From Thermoleophilaceae bacterium (GTDB lineage Bacteria > Actinomycetota > Thermoleophilia > Solirubrobacterales > Thermoleophilaceae), in contig JAUJOQ010000001.1 of the NCBI GenBank assembly GCA_030447725.1, positions 387,849 through 448,009 on the forward strand: 60,161 nt of DNA, read 5' to 3'. Within the stretch, counting starts at the first letter, position 1, and the number at the start of each line of letters is the position of its first letter. The notes under the pieces are model-generated. The model was not told the origin of the DNA, did no database searches, and saw nothing but the letters and a program-made list of their open reading frames with translations. Position numbers and translations under genes: made by a program. Of this stretch, positions 36,185 through 47,942 are shown one piece after another.

Positions 36185-36871
36185 ATGACCGAGGTCCTGA
36201 TCGCGGAGGACTCGCCGCTGTTGCGGGAGGGGCTCGCTGCCGGGCTTTCGCAGGAGGGGATGAGCGTGGTAGCGAAGGTCGACAACGCCGTTGCGCTACG
36301 CGCCGCGATCGCGACGGCCTCTCCTGACGTCGCGCTCGTCGGGGTGCCGATGCCACCGGTCGGGGAAGACGAGGGGCTCGCCGCGATCGAGGCGATCAGG
36401 CTCGGCCACCCCGGCGTGGGGGTGCTGGCGCTCTCTGGCTACTTTGATCCCGCGCTCGCGGTCGGGCTGATCAGCCGCCGCCCGGCGAGCACCGGCTACC
36501 TGCTCAAGGAGCCGGTCCCCGACATGGCGACGCTGGTGCGCGCGCTGCGAGTCGTCGCGGCTGGCGGCACGTTCGTCGACCGCGCGGTGATCGAGCGCCT
36601 ACGCAGCGCGCGCAGCCGGCCGGCGCTCGAAACCCTCAGCGCGCGCGAGCGCGAGATCCTCGCGCTGATGGCAGAAGGGCGCACCAACTGCGCCATCTGC
36701 GACGCGCTGCAGCTCAGCCCGAAGACCGTCGAGAGCCACGTCCGGGCGGTCTTCGGAAAGCTCGACCTGCGCGCCGCGCCCGACGACCACCGGCGCGTGC
36801 TGGCGGTGCTGCGCTACCTGCGAGCGAAACCACAACACGAGGCGGGGCAGCTCGTCGGGGCGGCACGCTAG
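36185..36871 (+). CDS. NarL-type regulator with a pseudo-receiver (unit 1)
   Basis: A protein of 228 residues. The receiver begins VLIAEDSPLLREGLA and keeps the acidic pair and Lys (YLLKEP, K108). The phospho-acceptor Asp is Gly53 (PDVALVGVPMPP where LLD-x-MPP is expected). The C-terminal LuxR-type HTH is LSAREREILALMAEGRTN, then LSPKTVESHVRAVFGKLDL. It probably does not use standard Asp phosphorylation. No histidine kinase is adjacent. It is followed by two propeller genes, and a close paralogue at 45205 has the same setting, so control of these genes is likely (inferred). Confidence 0.92.
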   Translation: MTEVLIAEDSPLLREGLAAGLSQEGMSVVAKVDNAVALRAAIATASPDVALVGVPMPPVGEDEGLAAIEAIRLGHPGVGVLALSGYFDPALAVGLISRRPASTGYLLKEPVPDMATLVRALRVVAAGGTFVDRAVIERLRSARSRPALETLSAREREILALMAEGRTNCAICDALQLSPKTVESHVRAVFGKLDLRAAPDDHRRVLAVLRYLRAKPQHEAGQLVGAAR

Positions 36872-36941
36872 CCACTGTCCCGACGGCACTCGACTTCTGC
36901 AGCTCGAACTTGGGTTCGATGGCCTGTTGGCACCGACGGCG

Positions 36942-36992
36942 TCAGGGGTTGCCCTGATATCCCTTGCCGGCGAGGCAATCAGCCGTCACGGT
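36942..36992 (+). promoter_or_regulatory. Shared dyad promoter, propeller A
   Basis: TCAGGG-GTTG-CCCTGA is at 36942-36957. A 6-bp gap leads to TTGCCG (36964-36969), then 17 bp, then CACGGT (36987-36992). The ATG follows 60 bp later. The dyad touches the -35-like box as an activator site would. Confidence 0.65.
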
Positions 36993-37052
36993 CGTAGTCA
37001 AACGGGTCCGCACCCCTGGTCGTGGGCCACCTGCAGCCAACCGGGAGACCGT

Positions 37053-38888
37053 ATGCCCTTCGCCACCTTGCAATCCAGCCGCCCACGGCCATCGAAGCAC
37101 GCCGCGCTGATGGCGGTGTTAGCGGGATGCCTGCTGGGCGGCGTCATGGTCACCGACGCCGCAACCGCGGCGACCGGTGATCTGATCCAGAAGCCGGGAA
37201 CGGCAGGCTGTCTGAGCGCGGTCGGTCCCTGCTCGCCGGGGACGGCACTCGGCGGTGCCGGCTCGGTGACGGTCAGCCCTGACGGCCGGAGCGCGTACGT
37301 CGCATCCGTCAGCGGCACGGTGGCGGTATTCGACCGCGCCTCGGACGGGACGCTGACCCAGAAGCCCGGCACCGCGGGCTGCATCTCCGAAACCGGCGCC
37401 GCCCCCTGCACCGACGGAAAAGCCCTCGACAATGCCATCTCGGTAACGGTCAGCCCCGACGGCAAGAGCGCCTATATCGCGTCTTACGTCAGCGACGCGG
37501 TGGCGGTATTCGATCGGGGCGCGGACGGCGCGCTGACCCAGAAGCCCGGCACCGCGGGCTGCATCTCAGAAACCGGCGCCGGCCCCTGCGCCGACGGCAC
37601 CGCACTCGACGACACCATCTCGGTGACGGTGACCCCCGACGGCAAGAGCGCCTACATCGCGTCTCAGGGCAGTGACGCAGTCGCGGTGTTCGATCGGGCC
37701 GCAGACGGCGCGCTGACCCAGAAGCCCGGCACCGCGGGTTGCATCTCAGACACCGGCGCCGGGCCCTGCGCCGACGGCACCGCACTCGACCGTGCCTCCT
37801 CGGTGACGGTCAGCCCCGACGGCCGAAGCGCCTACGTCGCCTCTCAGCAAAGCGACGCGGTGGCGGTCTTCGATCGGGCCGCGGACGGCGCGCTGACCCA
37901 GAAGCCCGGCACCGCGGGCTGCATCTCAGAAACCGGCGCCGGACCCTGCATCGACGGGACCGCACTCAACAACGCCACCTCGGTGACGGTGACCCCCGAC
38001 GGGAAGGGTGCCTACATCGCGTCCTTCATCAGCGACGCGGTGGCGATCTTCGATCGGGCCGCAGACGGCGCGCTGACCCAGAAGCCCGGCACCGCGGGAT
38101 GCATCTCAGACACCGGCGCCGGGCCCTGCGCCGACGGCACCGCACTCGACCGCGCCTCCTCGGTGACGGTCAGCCCCGACGGCAAGAGCGCCTATATCGC
38201 GTCTCAGGGCAGCGACGCGGTGGCGGTCTTCGATCGCGCGCCGGATGGGACGCTGACCCAGAAGCCCGGCACCGCGGGCTGCATCTCAGACACCGGCGCC
38301 GGGCCCTGCGCCGACGGCGCCGCACTCGTCGGCGCGCGCTCGGTGACCGTCAGCCCCGACGGCCGAAGCACCTATGTCGCGTCCCGGGGCAGCGACGCGG
38401 TGGCGGTGTTCGACCGCGAGCCGCTGCCGGCGCCGCGACCCGACCCACCGCAGCCACGGCCACCAGTCGCGCCCGACACCACCAGGCCGCTGCTGAGCGG
38501 ACTGTCGCTGTCGCCGACGCGCTTCCGCGCCGCCCGACGCGGTCCGAGCACCGCCGCGCGGGTCGGCAGCCGGGTCTCCTACAGGCTCTCAGAGCCCGCG
38601 ACGGTCCGCTTCCGCGTCGAGCGCGCCCTCCCGGGCCGGCGCGCCCGCGGGCGCTGCGCCAAGCCGCGGCGCTCCAACCGCCGCGGCAAGCGCTGCACCC
38701 GCCACATCACCGTGCCCGGCGCGTTCACCCACTCCGGCAAGAGCGGCCAGAACACGCTCACGTTCAGAGGCCGCCTACGCGGTCGCGAGCTGCGCCGCGG
38801 GCGCTACCGCCTCCGCGCCATCGCCACAGACCCGTCCGGGAACCAATCACAACAGAAACGCAGCCGCTTCCGGATCGGGCGGCGCTGA
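37053..38888 (+). CDS. Secreted seven-bladed beta-propeller protein A
   Basis: A protein of 611 residues starting MPFATLQSSRPRPSK, with GGGAG upstream. A signal peptide (ALMAVLAGCLLGGVMVTDAA) precedes seven repeats of about 60 residues. Each has QKPGTAGCISETGAGPCADG with two Cys, then VTVSPDGRSAYVAS and DAVAVFDRAADGTLT. This is a YVTN/lactonase-like propeller; the Cys pairs probably form disulfides outside the cell. A Pro-rich linker and a C-terminal beta domain (SYRLSEPATVRFRVERALPG, TFRGRLRGRELRRGRYRLRA) follow. It is probably a cell-surface or exported binding protein; no catalytic residues are evident. Confidence 0.88.
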   Translation: MPFATLQSSRPRPSKHAALMAVLAGCLLGGVMVTDAATAATGDLIQKPGTAGCLSAVGPCSPGTALGGAGSVTVSPDGRSAYVASVSGTVAVFDRASDGTLTQKPGTAGCISETGAAPCTDGKALDNAISVTVSPDGKSAYIASYVSDAVAVFDRGADGALTQKPGTAGCISETGAGPCADGTALDDTISVTVTPDGKSAYIASQGSDAVAVFDRAADGALTQKPGTAGCISDTGAGPCADGTALDRASSVTVSPDGRSAYVASQQSDAVAVFDRAADGALTQKPGTAGCISETGAGPCIDGTALNNATSVTVTPDGKGAYIASFISDAVAIFDRAADGALTQKPGTAGCISDTGAGPCADGTALDRASSVTVSPDGKSAYIASQGSDAVAVFDRAPDGTLTQKPGTAGCISDTGAGPCADGAALVGARSVTVSPDGRSTYVASRGSDAVAVFDREPLPAPRPDPPQPRPPVAPDTTRPLLSGLSLSPTRFRAARRGPSTAARVGSRVSYRLSEPATVRFRVERALPGRRARGRCAKPRRSNRRGKRCTRHITVPGAFTHSGKSGQNTLTFRGRLRGRELRRGRYRLRAIATDPSGNQSQQKRSRFRIGRR

Positions 38889-38907
38889 AGCGCCGAGACG
38901 AAGCGAA

Positions 38908-38958
38908 ACAGGGTTATCCCTGATATCGCTTGCCAGAGCGCCGGCCAGCCGCCATCGT
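38908..38958 (+). promoter_or_regulatory. Shared dyad promoter, propeller B
   Basis: ACAGGG-TTAT-CCCTGA (38908-38923; the first base deviates), 6 bp, TTGCCA (38930-38935), 17 bp, CATCGT (38953-38958). It begins only 20 bp after the propeller A stop, so B has its own promoter. Confidence 0.6.
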
Positions 38959-39013
38959 CGTAGTCAACAACGGGTCCGCAACTGCGGGCTACCTGCAACC
39001 AGCGGGAGAGCGC

Positions 39014-40852
39014 ATGTCCTTCGCCAGCTTGCAATCCAACCGTTCAGGCCGCTCGAAGGCCGCCGCGTTGATCGCGGTGTCGGCGGGGTGCCTGCTGGGC
39101 GGGGTCATGGCCGCCGACGCCGCAACGGCGGCGACCGGTGATCTACTCCAGAAGCCCGGTGCGGCGGGCTGTTTGAGCGCGGTCGGTGCCTGCTCGCCGG
39201 GGAAGGCAGTCGACGGCGCCTCCTCGGTGACGGTCAGCCCCGACGGCCGAAGCGCCTATGTCGCCTCTCAACTAAGCGACGCGGTGGCGGTGTTCGATCG
39301 CGCCGCGGACGGCACGCTGACCCAAAAGCCCGGCTTGGCGGGCTGTGTCTCGGACACCGGCGCCGCCGGCTGTGCGGACGGGAGTGCACTCGACCGCGCG
39401 ACCTCGGTGACGGTCAGCCCCGACGGCCGAAGCGCCTACGTCGCGTCCGCCGCCAGCGGCGCGGTGGCGGTGTTCGATCGCGCCGCAGACGGGACGCTGA
39501 CCCAGAAGCCCGGCACCGCGGGCTGCACCTCAGAAACCGGCGCCGGCGCCTGTGCGGACGGGCGGGCACTCGACTTCGCCGTCTCGGTGACGGTCAGCCC
39601 CGACGGCCGAAGCGCCTACATCACCTCTCAGCAAAGCGACGCGGTGGCGGTGTTCAACCGCGCCGCGGACGGGACGCTGACCCAGAAGCCCGGCACGGCG
39701 GGCTGCATCTCAAACACCGGCGCCGGGCCCTGCGCCGACGGGAGGGCACTCACCGCCGCCGCGTCGGTGACGATCAGCCCCGACGGCCGAAGCGCCTACG
39801 TCGCCTCTTTCCTCAGCGACGCGGTGGCGGTGTTCGACCGCGCCGCGGACGGCGCGCTGACCCAGAAGCCCGGCACCGCGGGCTGCATCTCAGAAACCGG
39901 CGCCGGGCCCTGCGCCGACGGCACCGCACTCGACGGCGCCGTCTCGGTGACGGTCAGCCCCGACGGCCGAAGCGCCTACGCCGCGTCCGCCGAAAGCGAC
40001 GCGGCGGTGGTATTCGACCGCGCCGCGAACGGCACGCTGACCCAGAAGCCCGGCACCGCGGGCTGCATCTCAGAAATTGGCGCCGGCGCCTGTGCGGACG
40101 GCCCAGCACTCGACGGCGCGCGCTCGGTGACCGTCAGCCCGGACGGCAGCAGCGCCTACGTCGCCTCTTTCGACATCGGCGCGGTGGCGATGTTCGACCG
40201 CGCCCCGGACGGCACGCTGACCCAAACGCCCGGCCTGGCGGCCTGCATCTCAGACACCGGCGCCGGGCCGTGCGCCGACGGCACCGCACTCGACGGCGCG
40301 CGCTCGGTGACCGTCAGCCCCGACGGCCGAAGCGCCTACCTGGCCACCTTGGACAGCGACGCGGTGGCGGTGTTCGACCGCGAGCCGCTGCCCGCGCCGC
40401 GACCCGAGCCACCGCAGCCACGGCCGCCCTCCGTTCCCGACACCACCAGGCCGCTGCTGAGCGGGCTGTCGCTGTCGCCGGCGCGCTTCCGCGCCGCCGG
40501 ACGCGGACCGAGCACCGCCGCGCGGGTCGGCAGCCGCGTCTCCTACAGGCTCTCAGAGCCCGCGACGGTCCGTTTCCGCGTCCAGCGTGCCCTCCCGGGC
40601 CGGCGCGCCCGCGGGCGCTGTCTCAAGCCGCGGCGCTCCAACCGCCGCGGCAAGCGCTGCACCCGCAACATCACCCTGCCCGGCGCGTTCACCCACTCCG
40701 GCAAGAGCGGCCAGAACACGCTCACCTTCAGAGGCCGCCTCCGAGGTCGCAAGCTGCGCCCCGGGCGCTACCGCCTGCGCGCCATAGCGACAGACTCCGC
40801 CGGAAATGTGTCGCAACCGAAGCGCAGCCGCTTCCGGATCGTGCGCCGGTGA
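39014..40852 (+). CDS. Secreted seven-bladed beta-propeller protein B
   Basis: A protein of 612 residues starting MSFASLQSNRSGRSK, with GGGAGAG upstream. It has the same plan as A: signal peptide, seven 60-residue blades, Pro-rich linker (PLPAPRPEPPQPRPPSVPD) and C-terminal beta domain with two Cys (GRCLKPRRSNRRGKRCTR). Blades differ mainly in the exposed segment after YVAS (QLSDA, AASGA, QQSDA, FLSDA, AESDA, FDIGA, LDSDA). One blade has a variant strand (DAAVVFDR). The first blade uses SAVGACSPGKA in place of SETGAGPCADG, as in all copies. Confidence 0.88.
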   Translation: MSFASLQSNRSGRSKAAALIAVSAGCLLGGVMAADAATAATGDLLQKPGAAGCLSAVGACSPGKAVDGASSVTVSPDGRSAYVASQLSDAVAVFDRAADGTLTQKPGLAGCVSDTGAAGCADGSALDRATSVTVSPDGRSAYVASAASGAVAVFDRAADGTLTQKPGTAGCTSETGAGACADGRALDFAVSVTVSPDGRSAYITSQQSDAVAVFNRAADGTLTQKPGTAGCISNTGAGPCADGRALTAAASVTISPDGRSAYVASFLSDAVAVFDRAADGALTQKPGTAGCISETGAGPCADGTALDGAVSVTVSPDGRSAYAASAESDAAVVFDRAANGTLTQKPGTAGCISEIGAGACADGPALDGARSVTVSPDGSSAYVASFDIGAVAMFDRAPDGTLTQTPGLAACISDTGAGPCADGTALDGARSVTVSPDGRSAYLATLDSDAVAVFDREPLPAPRPEPPQPRPPSVPDTTRPLLSGLSLSPARFRAAGRGPSTAARVGSRVSYRLSEPATVRFRVQRALPGRRARGRCLKPRRSNRRGKRCTRNITLPGAFTHSGKSGQNTLTFRGRLRGRKLRPGRYRLRAIATDSAGNVSQPKRSRFRIVRR

Positions 40853-40911
40853 GCAACCCCTAGCGCGCGCAAGCCGACAAAAGCGCCCCCGCTGCGTACC
40901 ATAAAAACTCG

Positions 40912-42782
<1,871 letters not shown>

Positions 42783-42786
<4 letters not shown>

Positions 42787-44408
42787 ACTGCGAGGCGATC
42801 CTCGGGCCGGGGGCGCACCTCGGCGATTTCCGGGTGGAGCACGTGCTTCGCACAATCTCGGGCGCCGTCGTCTATGAAGCGACGCAAGTCTCCCTCGAGC
42901 GCCGCGTCGCGCTGACCGTGCTCGATATGCCCCTCGGCGGCGACCGGCAGTTCTTCGATCGCTTTGAAAGCGAGAGCCGCCGGCTGGCGTCCCTCGACCA
43001 CCCGCACCTGCCCACGATCCTGGCCGCCGGCCGTTTGGAGCGCGGACCATACGTGGCCACTCGACTCGTCCGGGGGTCGGCACTCACGGCGGACGGACGG
43101 GATGACCGAAAGCGTGCCCTGGCCCTGCTCGCCCAAGTCGCGAGTGCCCTCGACGCTGCGCACGCGGCAGGGCTCGTGCACCGCGCACTCGAGCCGTCCT
43201 GCATGCTCGTCTCCGGCGAACGGGCCTTCCTGACGGACTTTCGCCTGGGCCAGGAGAGTGGCGGTGTCGTGGAGGACCGCGTTGCGTTCACGGCGGTGCT
43301 GGCCTCGCTGGGCGGACAACCTTCGACGCTCGACCCGGCGGACCACCCGGCGGTGACCCTGGTGGCTGAGGCGGCCACCGCTCACGGGGCGCGTGGCGAT
43401 CGGGGAAACGAGGGCTCTCGCCGCGGGGGCAGCCGGAGGGCCCCGCTGGGCCACCCGCTCGCCCAGGCCGGCCTGGTGGCACTCGCACTGGCGGTCGCGG
43501 GCGTAGCGGTTGGCGTCAGCGGGGGGTCGGAGCAGTCTCCGGCCGGAGCCCAGCCTCCGCCGGTACCGGCGGGCGCACGCACACTGGGCAGCGACCTGGC
43601 GAGGGGAGCCGTCCGGAGCGTGGACTGCATCGGCTCGGCTGCGTCGTCCAACTCGCCGTCATGCACGGTGATGCAGGCGCGGCTCCCGGGCCGGAGGACC
43701 CAGGCGGAGGCCGACGGCGTGGTCGTCAGCTGGTCGGTTCGCGGCGCGAGAGGTGACCTCGCGCTGCAGGTCCTGCGTCCTGGCCCGGACGGCTACACGG
43801 ACATCGCCCGGACACCGTTCGTCACTGTGCCCGACGGCGGCGTGCACCGCTTTCGAGCAGCGGTGCGAATTGGCAAAGGTGACCGCGTGGGTGTCGAGCT
43901 GCGGCCCGGATCTGCCATAGGGGTGCGCGAGGGCCCGCCTGGCACTGCGACAAAGCGCTGGATTGCTCGCCTCAATGGCGGTCCGCTCCCATCCACGCCA
44001 GTGCCGGGTGCCCCGTTCGACCATGAGCTGCTCGTGTCCGCCGCCTACGTTCCGGGTCGCGACGTGCAAGGCCCACCGCAGCTCACGGGAAGACTCGCGG
44101 CAGCCGCGCCGGCCGGCCGCGTGCTCGCGAGCCTCGAGCAGGAGCTCCCCGAGGGAACTGTGCGCGAACTACGGCTGGTGCGCCTCGATGGCGAGGTGGT
44201 GCTCGACCTCTTCGCGGCCACGCGGCGTGTGGCGCGCCTCAAGGTGCCCGACGCTGATCCGGCCGGCCGGCTACTCGCCTTCGTCAAGGAGGACCGCCTG
44301 GCCCGAAACGACACCGAGGAGATACTGCGCTGGCGCAACCCAGGGTCAGCCGAACCACTCGTGCACACCTACAGAATCGCCGCCTTGGACATCGAGCTGA
44401 TCGACTGA
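42783..44408 (+). CDS. Transmembrane pseudokinase, partner of the upstream kinase
   Basis: A protein of 541 residues. The GTG start overlaps the kinase stop (GTGA), implying coupled translation. It aligns along its kinase-like region with the upstream kinase, but every catalytic element is lost: the Gly-rich loop reads RTISGAVVYEA, the Lys is Thr45 (VALTVL), HRD is HRA (133-135) with the following Lys now Glu137, and DFG is DFR (152-154). The activation segment and APE are deleted. A membrane helix (226-246) and an ectodomain like that of the kinase (VDCIGS, SCTVMQ, SWSVRGARGDLALQVLRP) remain. It may bind the kinase as a regulator. Confidence 0.88.
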
Positions 44409-44453
44409 ACGAGCCGGGTTTGGCCTCACCGGTACGCTGCCCATGGAGTCGCG

Positions 44454-45131
44454 ATGCACTCGACCTTTGCCCGCCACGCCTCCACCCCGGCCGAGCTGAA
44501 GGAGCAACTCGACGCCGACGGCCGCGGGCGCCCCTATCTCCTGCTGCGCGATCCCCGGGGCGGCCAGCGCATCCATGCGCTCGAGGATCCGTCCATCACC
44601 GTGGGGCGCCAGGCAGGCAACGACTTCTCACTGGAGTGGGACCGGAAAGTGTCGCGCATCCATGCCCGCCTCGAGCGCCTCGGGCCGCATTGGACGGTCG
44701 TCGACGACGGGCTGTCACGCAACGGCACGTTCCTCAACGGAGCGCGAGTCGTGGGCCGCCGTCGGCTGAACGACCGCGACGTACTGCGTTTCGGGCGAAC
44801 CGATGTGCTTTTCCGCGACCCTGGTGAGGCACCCGAGGAAACCGCCCCCGCAGACGACGCCGCCGGACTGGCCCGGCTTACCGACAGTCAGCGGCGGGTG
44901 CTCCTGGCGCTGTGCCGACCGCTGGGTGTGCCCGGGGGCTTCGGAACGCCGGCGTCAAACCGCGAGATTGCGCAGGAGGTGCATCTCTCGGTCGACGGAG
45001 TGCGCACGTGCCTGAGGGCGCTTTTCGACGCCTTCGAGGTGCCGGATCTACCACAGAACCGAAAGCGCGCCGAGCTCGCCCGGCGGGCGCTCGCCGCAGC
45101 CGTGGTAACCCCCGCCGATCTCACCGGCTGA
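44454..45131 (+). CDS. FHA domain protein with a C-terminal HTH-like segment
   Basis: A protein of 225 residues. The FHA domain spans about residues 25-125: SITVGRQAGNDFSL, VSRIHARLER (phosphothreonine-binding Arg, Ser and His), DGLSRNGTFLNG and LNDRDVLRFG. The C-terminal 90 residues (LTDSQRRVLLALCRPL, then SNREIAQEVHLSVDGVRTCL) look like a helix-turn-helix. FHA domains bind phosphothreonine, so this is a probable reader of the adjacent kinase, perhaps linking it to transcription (inference). It starts 45 bp after the pseudokinase. Confidence 0.88.
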   Translation: MHSTFARHASTPAELKEQLDADGRGRPYLLLRDPRGGQRIHALEDPSITVGRQAGNDFSLEWDRKVSRIHARLERLGPHWTVVDDGLSRNGTFLNGARVVGRRRLNDRDVLRFGRTDVLFRDPGEAPEETAPADDAAGLARLTDSQRRVLLALCRPLGVPGGFGTPASNREIAQEVHLSVDGVRTCLRALFDAFEVPDLPQNRKRAELARRALAAAVVTPADLTG

Positions 45132-45204
45132 CCGAATAAGGGGGGGGCCAACTCCACGCCTATGGGGGGTTTTCGGAGCGGGCGCAGGAGGTCAAGCTCG
45201 CGAG

Positions 45205-45897
45205 ATGACCGAGGTTGTGGTCGCGGAGGGATCTCTGCTCTTGCGCGAGGGGGTTGCTGCCGTGCTTTCGCAGGAGGGGATGAGCGTGGTCGCCAAGGTC
45301 GACAACGCCGCCGCCCTGCGCGCCGCGATCGCCACGAACCCTCCTGACGTAGCGCTCGTCGGCATCCCGATGCCACCGGTCGCGCATGACGGGGGGCTCG
45401 CCGCGATCGAGGAGATGAGACTCGCACACCCCGGGGTGGGGGTGCTGGCGCTCTCTGGCTACTTCGATCCCGCGATCGCGGTCGGGCTGCTCAGCCGCCG
45501 TCCGGCGAGCATCGGATACCTGCTCAAGGAGCCGCTCCCGACCCCGGTGGCGCTCGTGCGCGCGGTACGAGTCGTCGCGGCAGGCGGGACGTTCGTCGAC
45601 CGCCCGGTGATCGAGCGACTGCGAAATGCGGGCAGCCGGCCCGAGGCGCTTTCGCCCCTCAGCATGCGCGAGCAAGAGATCCTCGCGCTGATGGCAGAGG
45701 GGCGCACCAACCACGCCATCTGCGCCGCGCTGCACCTCAGCCCGAAGACAGTGGAGAGCCACGTGCGTTCGGTATTCCAGAAGCTCGACCTGCCGGCCGC
45801 CGCCTACGACCACCGGCGCGTCCTGGCGGTGCTGCGTTACCTGCAAGATCAAACGCCCGACATAGCGCTACAGGCCGTCGTCGACTCGACACGCTAG
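45205..45897 (+). CDS. NarL-type regulator with a pseudo-receiver (unit 2)
   Basis: A protein of 230 residues, closely similar to the unit 1 regulator at 36185. The phospho-acceptor Asp is again Gly (PDVALVGIPMPPVAHD), and the first acidic pair is reduced (VVVAEGSLLLREGV, where unit 1 has AEDS). The Lys is kept (YLLKEPLP). The HTH is LSMREQEILALMAEGRTNHA, then LSPKTVESHVRSVFQKLDL. Two propeller genes follow, as for unit 1. The double loss in the receiver argues against Asp phosphorylation. Confidence 0.92.
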   Translation: MTEVVVAEGSLLLREGVAAVLSQEGMSVVAKVDNAAALRAAIATNPPDVALVGIPMPPVAHDGGLAAIEEMRLAHPGVGVLALSGYFDPAIAVGLLSRRPASIGYLLKEPLPTPVALVRAVRVVAAGGTFVDRPVIERLRNAGSRPEALSPLSMREQEILALMAEGRTNHAICAALHLSPKTVESHVRSVFQKLDLPAAAYDHRRVLAVLRYLQDQTPDIALQAVVDSTR

Positions 45898-45973
45898 AGC
45901 CCGAGCCCTGCCAGCGTCCTCGCCCTCTACAGCGCAAAATCAGTTCGGTGGCATGTGGCAGGCACCGATGGTG

Positions 45974-46024
45974 TCAGGGGTTGCCCTGACATTGCTTGCC
46001 GGCGAGGCGATCAGCCGTCACGGT
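45974..46024 (+). promoter_or_regulatory. Shared dyad promoter, propeller C
   Basis: TCAGGG-GTTG-CCCTGA (45974-45989), 6 bp, TTGCCG (45996-46001), 17 bp, CACGGT (46019-46024). The whole leader is closest to that of propeller A. Confidence 0.65.
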
Positions 46025-46081
46025 CGTAGTCAACCAACGGGCCCACACCTGCGGGCTACCTGCAACCAGCCGGGAGAGCGC

Positions 46082-47923
46082 ATGTCCTTTGCCAGCTTGC
46101 AATCCAGCCGCCCAAGGCCGTCGAAGGCCGCCGCGCTGATGGCGGTGTCCGCGGGGTGGCTGCTGGGCGGCGTCATGGCCGCCGACGCGGCGGCGGCGAC
46201 CGGTGACCTGGTCCAGAAGCCGGGCACCGCGGGCTGTGTGAGCGCGGTCGGTGCCTGCTCGCCGGGGAAGGCGCTCAACGGCGCCGAGTCGGTGACGGTC
46301 AGCCCCGACGGCCAAAGCGCCTATGTCGCCTCTTTCGTCAGCGACGCGGTGGCGGTGTTCGACCGCGCCCCGGACGGCACGCTGACCCAGAAGCCCGGCC
46401 GGGCGGGCTGCATCTCAGACACCGGCGCCGGCGGCTGCGCCGACGGGAGGGGACTTGACGGCGCCGTCTCCGTGACGGTCAGCCCAGACGGCCGAAGCGC
46501 CTACGTCGCGTCGCAGGTCAGCGACGCGGTGGCGGTGTTCCACCGCGCCGCGGACGGGACGCTGGCCCAGAAGCCCGGCACCGCCGGCTGCATCTCAGAT
46601 GATGGGTTCGGCGGCTGCGCCGACGGGAGAGCAATCGGAGTCGCCTTCTCGGTGACGGTCAGCCCCGACGGGCGAAGCGCCTACGTCGCGTCCCTCCTCG
46701 GCGCGGTGGCGGTGTTCGACCGCGCGCCGAACGGCACGCTGACCCAAAAGCCCGGCCTGACGGGCTGCATCTCAGACACCGGCGCCGGCCCCTGTCGGGA
46801 CGGGAGGGCACTCGACAGCGCAGCCTCGGTGACGGTCAGCCCCGACGGCCGCAGCGCCTACGTCGCGTCGCTCATCAGCGACGCGGTGGCGGTGTTCGAC
46901 CGCGCCCCGGACGGCACGCTGACCCAAAAGCCGGGCCTGACGGGCTGCATCTCAAACACCGGCGCCGGGCCCTGCGCCGACGGCACCACACTCGACGGCG
47001 CAGCCTCGGTGACGGTCAGCCCCGACGGCCGCAGCGCCTACGTCGCGTCGCTCATCAGCGACGCGGTGGCGGTGTTCGACCGCGCCCCGGACGGGACGCT
47101 GACCCAGAAGCCGGGCCTGACGGGCTGTTTCTCGGACACCGGCGCCGCGCCCTGCGCCGACGGGACCGCACTCGACGGCGCGCGCTCGGTGACCGTCAGC
47201 CCTGACGGGCGAAGCGCCTACGTGGCGTCGGCCTTCAGCGACGCCGTGACGGTGTTCGGCCGCGCCCCGGACGGCACGCTGACCCAGAAGCCCGGCCTGA
47301 CGGGCTGCATCTCAGACACCGGCGCCGGGCCCTGCGCCGACGGCACTGCACTCGCCGGCGCGGAATCGGTGACGGTCAGCCCCGACGGCCGCAGCGTCTA
47401 CCTGGCCGCCTCCAACAGCGACGCGGTGGCGGTGTTCGACCGCGAGCCGCTGCCGGCGCCGCAACCCGACCCACCCGAGCCACCGCAGCCGCGGCCGCCC
47501 TCTGTCCCCGACACCACCAGGCCGCTGCTGAGCGGACTGTCGCTGTCGCCGGCGCGCTTCCGCGCCGCCGCCAAGGGACCTAGCGCCGCCGCGCGGGTCG
47601 GCAGCCGGGTCTCCTACCGGCTCTCAGAGCCCGCGACGGTCCGCTTCCGCGTCGAGCGCGCCCTCCCGGGCCGGCGCGCCCGCGGGCGCTGCGCCAAGCC
47701 GCGGCGCTCCAACCGCCGCGGCAAGCGCTGCACCCGCCACATCACCCTGCCCGGCGCGTTTACCCACTCCGGCAAGACCGGCCAGAACACGCTCACCTTC
47801 AGAGGCCGCCTGCGCGCTCGCAAGCTACGCCGCGGGCGCTACCGCCTGCGCGCCATAGCGACAGACCCATCCGGAAACAAGTCGCGCCCCAGCCGCAGCC
47901 GCTTCCGGATCGTGCGCCGCTGA
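46082..47923 (+). CDS. Secreted seven-bladed beta-propeller protein C
   Basis: A protein of 613 residues starting MSFASLQSSRPRPSK, with GGGAGAG upstream. Signal peptide, seven blades and a C-terminal beta domain as in A and B. Blades 4 and 5 are almost the same sequence (both with SLISDAVAVFDRAPDG), pointing to a recent 180-bp duplication within the gene. Most blades read QKPGLTGC where the other copies have QKPGTAGC. One blade carries SDDGFGGCADG, and the third lacks one residue (LLGAVAVFDR). Confidence 0.88.
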   Translation: MSFASLQSSRPRPSKAAALMAVSAGWLLGGVMAADAAAATGDLVQKPGTAGCVSAVGACSPGKALNGAESVTVSPDGQSAYVASFVSDAVAVFDRAPDGTLTQKPGRAGCISDTGAGGCADGRGLDGAVSVTVSPDGRSAYVASQVSDAVAVFHRAADGTLAQKPGTAGCISDDGFGGCADGRAIGVAFSVTVSPDGRSAYVASLLGAVAVFDRAPNGTLTQKPGLTGCISDTGAGPCRDGRALDSAASVTVSPDGRSAYVASLISDAVAVFDRAPDGTLTQKPGLTGCISNTGAGPCADGTTLDGAASVTVSPDGRSAYVASLISDAVAVFDRAPDGTLTQKPGLTGCFSDTGAAPCADGTALDGARSVTVSPDGRSAYVASAFSDAVTVFGRAPDGTLTQKPGLTGCISDTGAGPCADGTALAGAESVTVSPDGRSVYLAASNSDAVAVFDREPLPAPQPDPPEPPQPRPPSVPDTTRPLLSGLSLSPARFRAAAKGPSAAARVGSRVSYRLSEPATVRFRVERALPGRRARGRCAKPRRSNRRGKRCTRHITLPGAFTHSGKTGQNTLTFRGRLRARKLRRGRYRLRAIATDPSGNKSRPSRSRFRIVRR

Positions 47924-47942
47924 AGCGCCGAGACGAAGCGAA

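Noticed and set aside
36185..36871. The LAL regulator as a cognate partner kinase-like activator of the pseudo-receiver regulator
   Set aside because: LAL proteins are transcription factors without kinase activity. Only the divergent gene order links them.
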